The notes under the pieces are model-generated. The model was given only the letters and a program-made list of their open reading frames with translations. It searched no databases and was not told the origin of the DNA. A stretch of DNA of 6,548 nucleotides. Origin: an uncultured beta proteobacterium (GTDB lineage: Bacteria > Pseudomonadota > Gammaproteobacteria > Burkholderiales > Rhodocyclaceae). The first letter of the stretch is position 1. Every line of letters begins with the position of its first letter. Both the position numbers and the translations under genes were made by a program. The stretch is from positions 1 to 6,548 of the forward strand of contig CAIXAY010000358.1 of the NCBI GenBank assembly GCA_903917505.1. Direction: 5' to 3'. Positions 1-6,548 of the stretch are shown in pieces.

Positions 1-535
1 CGGCGAGCAGCGCGACCGACAGCTTGCCGACGCGCAGGAAAGCGTCGAAGCGCTTGACCCACGCCGAGTCGAGCTGGACGTGCGCGATCTTGGGCCAGGC
101 GCCGAAAGTCTTGGCGAGTTGCTCGAGCGCTTCCGGCCGGGTGTCGGCGGGTTCGACGACGAACGCGTCGGGCAGCGGATTCTTCGGCAGGCTGGCGACG
201 ATTTCGGCCATGCCTTCGGAGGCCTGCAAGCGTTTCAATGCGGCGTCCTTGGCGACAAAACGCCAGTTGCCCGGCTTGGCCGCGCGCAGCCGCGCTTCGA
301 TTTCGCCGACCTCGCGCGGGCTGGCGTCGATGACCATGAACAAGCTGATCTGCTGGACGCCGGAAGCGCTGCCGGTGACGCCGCGCAGATTGTCGAGCAC
401 CAGCCAGCCGGCGCAGGGCAGCGCCAGCGCGATGCCGATGACCAGGCAGGACAGGATGCTGCCGAGCGGCGCGCCGGCGAGCCGGCGCAGCGCGTCGCGC
501 AGCGCCGCGCCGTGCATGGCGAAGAAGTTATTCAT
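1..535 (-). CDS. ftsX: Cell division protein FtsX, N-terminal part (cut by left window edge)
   Basis: Inner-membrane partner of the ATPase FtsE. In the family, FtsEX acts at the division ring and relays ATP hydrolysis to periplasmic activators of peptidoglycan amidases. My minus-strand translation gives 178 residues from ATG (535-533) with no stop before the edge; full-length FtsX is about 300 residues, so the C-terminal membrane helices are missing. The start reads MNNFFAMHGAALRDALRRL, a basic cytoplasmic segment. A hydrophobic helix follows at about residues 24-47, then a soluble periplasmic domain at about 50-168, and the second membrane segment begins near 170. The ATG overlaps the ftsE stop in an ATGA and no Shine-Dalgarno stands out, so translational coupling to ftsE is likely. 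Identification rests on position after ftsE, topology and overall resemblance. I see no frameshift in the visible part. Confidence 0.93.
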   Translation of the reverse strand, partial: MNNFFAMHGAALRDALRRLAGAPLGSILSCLVIGIALALPCAGWLVLDNLRGVTGSASGVQQISLFMVIDASPREVGEIEARLRAAKPGNWRFVAKDAALKRLQASEGMAEIVASLPKNPLPDAFVVEPADTRPEALEQLAKTFGAWPKIAHVQLDSAWVKRFDAFLRVGKLSVALLA

Positions 536-1194
536 GCGGCATTGCCGGCGAGGCGGCCGCGGTCGAGCAACAGCACGCGCGGCGAGAAGCGCTCTATCCA
601 TTGCGGATCGTGCGTGGCGATGACGACGGTGACGCCGACCTGGTGGAAGGCGCGGAATATTTCGAGGATGTCGGCCGCCGATTCGCTGTCGAGGTTGGTC
701 GTCGGCTCGTCGGCGAGCAGGATCGCCGGCCGGTTGACCACGGCGCGGGCGATCGCCAGGCGCTGCTGTTCGCCGCCCGAGAGGGCGATCGGGTGCGCCT
801 TTTCGCGGCCGCGCAGGCCGACCTTGTCGAGCGCGGCGTGCGCCCGCCGGCCGGCTTCCTTCGCCGGCAGGCCGACGATGGCCAGCGGCAGCATGACATT
901 GTCAAGCACGCTGCGGTCGAAGAGCAGCTTCTGGTCCTGGAAGATCAGCCCGAAGTTGCGGCGCAGGTAAGGAATGGCGCGCTTGCGCAGCGCGGCGAGG
1001 TTCTGGCCGTTGACCACGATGCTGCCCGAGGTCGGGCGCTCGATCGCCGCGAGCAAGCGGAACAGCGTCGACTTGCCGGCGCCCGAGTGGCCGGTGATGA
1101 AGACCATCTCGCCGGCGGCGATCTCGAAGCTCACGCCGCTGAGCGCTTCGCAGCCTTCGGGATAGCGTTTGCTGACGGCGCTGGCGGAGATCAT
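532..1194 (-). CDS. ftsE: Cell division ATP-binding protein FtsE
   Basis: Cytoplasmic ABC ATPase that pairs with FtsX in the septal FtsEX complex, which controls cell-wall hydrolysis at division. It has 220 residues, the normal family length. All nucleotide-binding motifs are present in order: Walker A GHSGAGKST at residues 35-43, Q-loop Gln86 in FGLIFQDQ, signature LSGGEQQR at 138-145, Walker B ILLADEP at 158-164 with catalytic Glu163, and H-loop His195 in ATHD. FGLIFQDQKLL is typical of FtsE rather than of metabolite importers, and the downstream ftsX confirms the assignment. The ATG at 1194 lies only 6 bases after the ftsY stop and has no clear Shine-Dalgarno, which suggests coupled translation within a ftsY-ftsE-ftsX operon. 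The stop (534-532) overlaps the ftsX start. Confidence 0.97.
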   Translation of the reverse strand: MISASAVSKRYPEGCEALSGVSFEIAAGEMVFITGHSGAGKSTLFRLLAAIERPTSGSIVVNGQNLAALRKRAIPYLRRNFGLIFQDQKLLFDRSVLDNVMLPLAIVGLPAKEAGRRAHAALDKVGLRGREKAHPIALSGGEQQRLAIARAVVNRPAILLADEPTTNLDSESAADILEIFRAFHQVGVTVVIATHDPQWIERFSPRVLLLDRGRLAGNAA

Positions 1195-1200
1195 CGGCGT

Positions 1201-2145
1201 TTATTCAATCAGCGCATCGACGAAGTCGCGCGCGACAAAGGGCCGCAGGTCGTCGATGCCTTCGCCGACGCCGATGAAGCGGATCGGTTTCGGGCATTGC
1301 CGGGCGATCGCCGCGAGCACGCCGCCCTTGGCCGAGCCGTCGAGCTTGGTGACGACGAGGCCGGTGACGGCGATGGCCTTGTCGAAGGCCTTGACCTGCT
1401 GCAGCGCGTTCTGGCCGAAATTGGCCTCGAGCACCAGCAGGGTCTCGTGCGGGGCGGTCGGATCGGCTTTCTGGATGACGCGGCGCACCTTGGCGATTTC
1501 GTCCATCAGGTGCAGCTGCGTCGGCAGGCGGCCGGCGGTGTCGGCGAGCACGATGTCGATGCCGCGCGCCCGCGCCGCCGAAATGGCGTCGAAGATCACG
1601 GCGGCCGGATCGCCCGACTCCTGGGCGATCACCGTGACGCCGTTGCGCTCGCCCCAGGCCTGCAATTGTTCGCGCGCCGCGGCGCGGAAGGTGTCGCCGG
1701 CGGCGAGCAGGACCGACAGGCCCTGCGCCTGGAAATGCTTGGCCAGCTTGCCGATCGAGGTGGTCTTGCCGGCGCCGTTGACGCCGGCGAGCATGATCAC
1801 GAAAGGCCGGTGCGCGGTGATGTCGAGCGGTGCCTCGAGCGGCGCCAGCAGTTCGAGCAAGGCGGCCGCGAGGGCCTGCTGTATGCCTTCCGGCGTGTCG
1901 ATCTGCTCGCGCTTGGCGCGCGCCTTGAGTTCGCCGAGCAGGTGCTGCGTCGCTTCCATGCCGACGTCACTGGCCAGCAGCAGCGTTTCGAGTTCCTCGA
2001 GCAGCTCGTCGTCGATGCGGCCGCGCGCGAAGATCGCCTTGAGCTTGCCGCCGAACTGCGCCCGCGTGCGCGCCAGGCCGGCTTTGAGGCGGTCGCGCCA
2101 CGAGGCGGCGGGCTGGTCGCTGGACTTCTTGAGGAAACCAAACAT
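1201..2145 (-). CDS. ftsY: Signal recognition particle receptor FtsY
   Basis: SRP receptor GTPase that docks ribosome-nascent-chain-SRP complexes at the inner membrane for co-translational insertion. I start it at the ATG at 2145 (MFGFLKK), giving 314 residues. The frame stays open to another ATG at 2256, but the added residues resemble no FtsY and would run past the start of the divergent gene. The helical N domain spans about residues 15-105. The G domain follows: G1 GVNGAGKTT at 121-129, the SRP-GTPase insertion DTFRAAAREQL at 151-161, G3 DTAGR at 202-206, G4 TKLDG at 266-270, then GGV, and G5 IGVGE at 291-295. The long acidic A domain of E. coli FtsY is absent. The basic, hydrophobic start MFGFLKK is probably the membrane-targeting helix. 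The usual VLDA motif before GQNA reads VLEA (Glu240). A purine-rich AAGAAAG lies 7 bases before the start. First gene of the leftward operon. Confidence 0.96.
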   Translation of the reverse strand: MFGFLKKSSDQPAASWRDRLKAGLARTRAQFGGKLKAIFARGRIDDELLEELETLLLASDVGMEATQHLLGELKARAKREQIDTPEGIQQALAAALLELLAPLEAPLDITAHRPFVIMLAGVNGAGKTTSIGKLAKHFQAQGLSVLLAAGDTFRAAAREQLQAWGERNGVTVIAQESGDPAAVIFDAISAARARGIDIVLADTAGRLPTQLHLMDEIAKVRRVIQKADPTAPHETLLVLEANFGQNALQQVKAFDKAIAVTGLVVTKLDGSAKGGVLAAIARQCPKPIRFIGVGEGIDDLRPFVARDFVDALIE

Positions 2146-2178
2146 GGAGCTTTCTTGTCTCTGGGGGGTCGGGGAAGC

Positions 2179-2201
2179 GGCGATGGTAAGATGCCATCGC
2201 C
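2179..2201. promoter_or_regulatory. Hairpin in the divergent ftsY / M16 intergenic region
   Basis: The arms GGCGATGG (2179-2186) and CCATCGCC (2194-2201) pair perfectly over 8 bp around the 7-base loop TAAGATG. It sits inside the 92-base gap that must hold the start signals of both the leftward ftsY operon and the rightward peptidase operon. TAAGAT (2187-2192) in the loop resembles a sigma-70 -10 box on the plus strand, but I see no matching -35 at 16-18 bases. A TTGACC at 2203-2208 has no properly spaced -10. The hairpin could be an operator for a dimeric regulator, an RNA structure in the leader, or chance. The structure is directly visible; the role is inference. Confidence 0.4.
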
Positions 2202-2237
2202 TTTGACCTGCTTTCCAAATTTTAACAGAAGCCATCC

Positions 2238-3647
2238 ATGCCCATACGCAACGCACGCAGAGTTGTACGACAATTCGCGCGGCTCGCCGCCGCGCTGCTG
2301 ACGCTGGCCGCGCCGGTCCTGGCGTTGGCCAACCCTTTCGAACAGCAACTGGCCAACGGCCTGCGCGTCATCGTCAAGGAAGACCACCGCGCGCCGACGG
2401 CGGTGCAGATGGTCTGGTATCGCGCCGGCAGCATGGACGAGACCAACGGCACGACCGGTATCGCCCACATCCTCGAACACATGATGTTCAAGGGCACGCC
2501 GAGCGTCGGCGCCGGCGAATTCAGCCGCCTGGTGGCGGCCGCCGGCGGGCGCGACAACGCGTTCACCAGCAAGGACTACACGGCCTACTTCGAGCAGGTG
2601 CCGAAGCCGAAGCTCGAGCAGATGATGCAGCTCGAAGCCGACCGCATGCGCCACCTCAACCTCGATCCCTTGGAATACGCGCAGGAGATCAAGGTGGTCA
2701 TGGAGGAACGCCGGATGCGCACCGACGACCAGCCGCAGGCGCAGCTCTTCGAGCAGCTCAACGCCGTGGCGCTGCTGGCCCATCCCTATCGCGTGCCGGT
2801 CATCGGCTGGATGAACGATCTCCTGAGCATGACCGCGCAGGACGCGCGCGACTGGTACGAGCGCTGGTATGTGCCGAACAACGCTTTCGTCGTCGTCGTC
2901 GGCGACGTCGATCACGAGGAAGTGTTCAAGCTCGCCGAGCGCTATTACGGCCCGCTGGCGCCGCGCGCCCTGCCGGTGCGCCGGCCGCAGGGCGAGCCGC
3001 CGCAGACCGGGATACGCCGCCTGACGGTCAAGGCGCCGGCCGACCTGCCGGTGGTGCTGATGGCCTACAAGGTGCCCGAACTGCGCGACGTCGAGAGCGA
3101 TGTCGACCCCTATGCGCTTGACATGCTGTCGGCCATCCTCGACGGCCACGAGGCGGCGCGCTTTTCGAAGAACCTGATCCGCGAGCAGCGCCTGGCGGTG
3201 GCCGCCAGTTCGAGCTACGACATGACCGCGCGCGGTCCCGGCCTCTTCTACCTGCAAGGCTCGCCGAGCGAGGGCAAGACGCGCGCCGAGCTCGAGGCCG
3301 GCTTGCGCGCCGAGATCGCGCGCATCGCCAGGGACGGCGTGGCCGCGGACGAACTCGCGCGCGCCCGGGCGCAACTCGTCGCGCATGAAGTCTACAAGCT
3401 CGATTCGATGTTCGCCCAGGCGATGGAAATCGGCGGCCTCGAATCGGCCGGAATCTCCTACCGGCTCGACACGCGGATCATCGAGAAGCTGCAGGCGGTG
3501 AGCGCAGCACAGGTGCAGGCGGTGGCCCGGAAATATTTCAGCGACGACCAGCTGACCGTCGGCGAGCTCGATCCGCAAGCGCTGTCGCAATCGGCGCCGC
3601 AGTCGACACAAAACCCCCGTCCGCTATCCAATACGCCCCTTCGCTAA
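2238..3647 (+). CDS. Exported M16 family zinc metallopeptidase, catalytic subunit
   Basis: Predicted periplasmic zinc peptidase of the pitrilysin/insulinase/MPP family, 469 residues, typical of short M16B subunits. The N-terminus is basic (RNARRVVRQFAR) and followed by a hydrophobic stretch ending in ALA-NP, so signal peptidase I cleavage near residue 31 is likely. The zinc site HILEH is at 77-81 (His77 and His81 ligands, Glu80 base), and the third ligand is most likely Glu157 in VVMEERR, about 76 residues after His81 as in the family. The second M16 domain covers roughly 200-445. There the family R-(x6)-Y substrate pair is only half kept: Arg315 is present, but the Tyr position is Ala322. 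The tail after 447 is rich in Ser, Gln and Pro. The ATG at 2238 follows a weak CAGAAG. The next gene, 11 bases downstream, encodes a matching partner. The natural substrate cannot be read from sequence. Confidence 0.95.
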   Translation: MPIRNARRVVRQFARLAAALLTLAAPVLALANPFEQQLANGLRVIVKEDHRAPTAVQMVWYRAGSMDETNGTTGIAHILEHMMFKGTPSVGAGEFSRLVAAAGGRDNAFTSKDYTAYFEQVPKPKLEQMMQLEADRMRHLNLDPLEYAQEIKVVMEERRMRTDDQPQAQLFEQLNAVALLAHPYRVPVIGWMNDLLSMTAQDARDWYERWYVPNNAFVVVVGDVDHEEVFKLAERYYGPLAPRALPVRRPQGEPPQTGIRRLTVKAPADLPVVLMAYKVPELRDVESDVDPYALDMLSAILDGHEAARFSKNLIREQRLAVAASSSYDMTARGPGLFYLQGSPSEGKTRAELEAGLRAEIARIARDGVAADELARARAQLVAHEVYKLDSMFAQAMEIGGLESAGISYRLDTRIIEKLQAVSAAQVQAVARKYFSDDQLTVGELDPQALSQSAPQSTQNPRPLSNTPLR

Positions 3648-3658
3648 GAGATCTGCCG

Positions 3659-4954
3659 ATGAAACCCGCCAAACTGCTTTGCGCGCTGTGCTTTTGCCTG
3701 GCCGGCCAGCTGGCCGCGGCCGGCCCCCGCATCGACCAATGGCTCTCGCCGTCCGGGGCGCGCGTCTACTTCGTCGAAACCCACGCCTTGCCGATCGTCG
3801 ACGTGCAGGTCGATTTCGCCGCCGGCACGGCTTACGACCCGCCCGGCAAGAGCGGCCTCGCGGCGACGACGCAAAGCCTGCTCGACCTGGGCGTCGAGGG
3901 CATGGATGAAACGCAGATCGCCAACCGCCTGGCCGACCTCGGCGCGCTGCTCGCCGGCGGCGCCGACATGGACCGGGGTTCGGTCAGCCTGCGCACCCTT
4001 TCGGCGCCCGACAAGCTCGCCCCGGCCGTCGATGTGCTGCGCGCCGTGCTCGTCAGCCCGCAGTTTCCGGCCGACGTTTTCGAGCGCGAAAAAGCGCGCA
4101 CCGTGGCGACGCTGAAGGAGGCGCTGACCCATCCCGACGTCATTGCCAGCAAGGCGTTCTGGGCGGCGATGTACCCGGCGCACCCCTACGGCCGGGAAGC
4201 GACGCCCGAATCGGTCAATGCGCTGCAGCGCGCCGATCTGCTCGATTTTTACCGCAACCACTACACGGCGCAGCGGGCGGTCGTGACGCTGGTCGGCGAC
4301 CTCACGCGCGCGCAGGCCGAGGCGATCGCCCAGCAGATCACCGCCGGCCTGCCGGTCGGCGCCGCGGTCGCGCCGCTGCAGGCGCCGCAACTGCCGGCGG
4401 CGGCCGAGCGGCGCATCGCCCACCCGGCCGCGCAGGCGCACGTGCTGATCGGCCTGCCGGCAGTCAAGCGCGGCGATCCGGATTTCTTTCCGCTGCTCGT
4501 CGGCAATTACACGCTGGGCGGCGGCGGCTTCGTTTCGCGGCTGATGAAGGAAGTGCGCGAGAAGCGCGGCCTCGCTTACAGCGTGTACAGCTATTTCATG
4601 CCGCTGGGCCAGATCGGGCCCTTCCAGATCGGCTTGCAGACCAAGAAGGCGCAGGCCAACGACGCGCTCAAAGTGGCGCGCGAAGTGCTCGCCGGCTATC
4701 TCGCCAGCGGCCCGAGCGAAGCCGAGCTGCAGGCGGCCAAGCAGAACCTGACCGGCAGTTTCCCGCTGCGCATCGACAGCAACCGCAAGCTGCTCGACAA
4801 TGTCGCGGTGATCGCGTTCTACGGCCTGCCGCTCGATTACCTCGACCGCTACGCCGAGAACGTCGAAAAAGTCACCGCCGCCGAAATCAAGGCGGCGTTC
4901 GCGCGGCATGTCAAGCCGGGGAACATCGTCACCGTCGTCGTCGCCGGGGAGTGA
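3659..4954 (+). CDS. Exported M16 family peptidase-like protein, non-catalytic subunit
   Basis: Probable partner of the upstream zinc peptidase, 431 residues. The start MKPAKLLCALCFCLAG leads to QLAAA-GP, a signal peptide likely cut near residue 21; the cysteines do not sit in a proper lipobox. The first M16 domain aligns with the upstream protein, but the zinc motif is gone: where HILEH is expected the sequence runs A69-T-T-Q72-S73, so both His ligands and the catalytic Glu are lost. The second domain is well kept, with LGGGGF at 286-291 and VREKRGLAYSV at 299-309. The latter supplies the Arg300/Tyr307 pair that binds substrate in family members. Such a catalytic plus degenerate pair is known for bacterial M16B heterodimers and for mitochondrial processing peptidase. 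An AAGAG lies 9 bases before the ATG, and the genes are surely co-transcribed. Heterodimer formation is inferred. Confidence 0.95.
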   Translation: MKPAKLLCALCFCLAGQLAAAGPRIDQWLSPSGARVYFVETHALPIVDVQVDFAAGTAYDPPGKSGLAATTQSLLDLGVEGMDETQIANRLADLGALLAGGADMDRGSVSLRTLSAPDKLAPAVDVLRAVLVSPQFPADVFEREKARTVATLKEALTHPDVIASKAFWAAMYPAHPYGREATPESVNALQRADLLDFYRNHYTAQRAVVTLVGDLTRAQAEAIAQQITAGLPVGAAVAPLQAPQLPAAAERRIAHPAAQAHVLIGLPAVKRGDPDFFPLLVGNYTLGGGGFVSRLMKEVREKRGLAYSVYSYFMPLGQIGPFQIGLQTKKAQANDALKVAREVLAGYLASGPSEAELQAAKQNLTGSFPLRIDSNRKLLDNVAVIAFYGLPLDYLDRYAENVEKVTAAEIKAAFARHVKPGNIVTVVVAGE

Positions 4955-4957
4955 TCC

Positions 4958-5064
4958 AAAAGCATTGACCACAACGGGCACAACGCACACAACGAGAAGC
5001 AAAAGCGAATGTATTGGTTTTTCGTTGTGCCCGTCGCGCCCGTTGTGGTTAATATTCTGCTTTT
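4958..5064. repeat. Long imperfect palindrome built of 9-base-spaced CACAACG units
   Basis: Between the second M16 gene and rsmD, bases 4968-5000 pair with 5017-5049 around a 16-base loop (5001-5016). The outer 12 bp (ACCACAACGGGC / GCCCGTTGTGGT) are perfect. The rest holds four mismatches and two G-T pairs. Each arm is three units at 9-base spacing: CACAACG at 4970, 4979 and 4988 on the left, and CGTTGTG at 5023 and 5041 with a degenerate CGTCGCG at 5032 on the right. A further inverted pair AAAAGCA (4958-4964) / TGCTTTT (5058-5064) flanks it, separated by unequal spacers. There is no coding potential and no obvious target-site duplication. It may be a dispersed intergenic repeat (REP- or MITE-like), an RNA hairpin that ends or stabilises the peptidase mRNA, or a protein-binding array. 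A long T-run expected of a strong intrinsic terminator is missing. Confidence 0.75.
5025..5055 (+). promoter_or_regulatory. Weak candidate promoter for rsmD-coaD
   Basis: TTGTGC (5025-5030) and TAATAT (5050-5055) could serve as -35 and -10 boxes, with a longer than ideal 19-base spacer. The -10 lies in the only AT-rich stretch before rsmD. The -35 would lie within the right arm of the palindrome, so a structure or protein there could affect initiation. The match is weak and read-through from the peptidase operon is an alternative. Confidence 0.2.
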
Positions 5065-5082
5065 CTAAATCAACGAGCCCGT

Positions 5083-6412
<1,330 letters not shown>

Positions 6413-6418
6413 GTTTGA

Positions 6419-6479
6419 CGCCGCCGCTGTAAAGGCGAGCTCCCTGCGCGGATGCGGCGGCGCTCAGGCGGCGCTGAGC
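6419..6479. terminator. Inverted repeats between convergent genes (possible terminator)
   Basis: CGCCGCCGC (6419-6427) pairs with GCGGCGGCG (6454-6462) across a 26-base loop. A second small stem, GCTCAG (6462-6467) with CTGAGC (6474-6479), spans the stop codon of the leftward gene. They lie where the ferredoxin transcript meets the opposing one. Neither is followed by a T-run, so they are at best weak intrinsic terminators and may only reflect the GC-rich composition. Confidence 0.25.
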
Positions 6480-6548
6480 CTGCTGCGCTGGTTGGGCGTC
6501 TTCTCGAGGAGGCCCTTGACGACCTTGCCGACCTTTTCCAGCGAGACG
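6464..6548 (-). CDS. C-terminal end of an unidentified leftward gene (cut by right edge)
   Basis: The minus strand stays open from the right edge to a TGA at 6466-6464. It gives 27 residues, VSLEKVGKVVKGLLEKTPN followed by QRSRLSAA. They read like a basic, lysine-rich C-terminal tail with a short amphipathic helix, and the codons are GC-biased like the real genes here. I do not recognise the family; the fragment is too short to assign a function. The evidence that it is coding is the sensible composition, the abrupt stop and the absence of any other gene in this 136-base tail of the window. It would be transcribed convergently with the ferredoxin gene. Confidence 0.5.
   Translation of the reverse strand, partial: VSLEKVGKVVKGLLEKTPNQRSRLSAA

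Noticed and set aside
2146..2256. N-terminal extension of FtsY to the ATG at 2256
   Set aside because: The 37 extra residues do not resemble an FtsY A domain, and they cross the divergent promoter region and the start of the M16 gene. MFGFLKK at 2145 is a typical FtsY start.
601..2301. A 566-codon open frame on the plus strand across ftsE and ftsY
   Set aside because: It lies antisense to two clear GTPase/ATPase genes with complete motifs. The translation is rich in Arg, Ala, Asp and Glu with no recognisable domain, as expected for the reverse strand of GC-rich coding DNA.
1797..3611. A 604-codon open frame on the minus strand mostly opposite the first M16 gene
   Set aside because: It spans both an antisense M16 gene and the intergenic gap, and runs out of frame through ftsY. 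Its low-complexity Arg/Val/His/Leu composition marks a shadow frame.
3659..3730. Lipoprotein signal in the second M16 protein
   Set aside because: The cysteines at 8, 11 and 13 are not preceded by the small residue a lipobox needs; AAA-GP suggests signal peptidase I.
3644..5002. A 452-codon open frame on the minus strand opposite the second M16 gene
   Set aside because: The composition is that of a GC-rich antisense frame, with no domain; the opposite strand has a signal peptide and M16 motifs.
4958..5064. Palindrome as a classical insertion sequence or CRISPR repeat
   Set aside because: There is no open frame for a transposase, no target-site duplication that I can see, and the 9-base units have no spacers of CRISPR size.

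Overview
This is a GC-rich window with ordinary chromosomal gene density. It looks like a betaproteobacterium, plausibly in or near the Rhodocyclales. That placement rests on the gene order ftsX-ftsE-ftsY / M16-M16 / rsmD-coaD-ferredoxin, on GC-biased codon use throughout, and on remembered protein similarity; no database search was possible. No phage, transposase, CRISPR, tRNA or rRNA gene was seen.

Left part, minus strand (1-2145): a tight operon transcribed leftward in the order ftsY, ftsE, ftsX. FtsY is the signal recognition particle receptor. FtsE and FtsX form the ABC-type complex that controls septal peptidoglycan hydrolases at the division ring. ftsY and ftsE are 6 bases apart, ftsE and ftsX overlap in an ATGA, and ftsX runs off the left edge.

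Divergent gap (2146-2237): 92 bases separate ftsY from the rightward genes and contain a perfect 8-bp hairpin.

Middle, plus strand (2238-4954): two adjacent exported M16 (pitrilysin/insulinase family) peptidase-like proteins. The first carries the HxxEH zinc site. The second has lost it but keeps the Arg/Tyr pair that the first lacks in part. They look like the active and non-catalytic halves of one periplasmic heterodimer.

Intergenic palindrome (4958-5064): a long imperfect inverted repeat whose arms are each built of three 9-base-spaced copies of CACAACG (CGTTGTG in the right arm). It is the least explained structure in the window.

Right part, plus strand (5083-6412): rsmD (16S rRNA m2G966 methyltransferase, TTG start) overlaps coaD (phosphopantetheine adenylyltransferase, coenzyme A synthesis), followed closely by a YfhL/Alvin-type 2[4Fe-4S] ferredoxin. 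At the right edge (6464-6548) the C-terminal 27 codons of an unidentified leftward gene converge on the ferredoxin gene.

Overall this is a conserved housekeeping region. I found no convincing new biological system; the palindromic repeat and the split M16 protease pair deserve the most attention.
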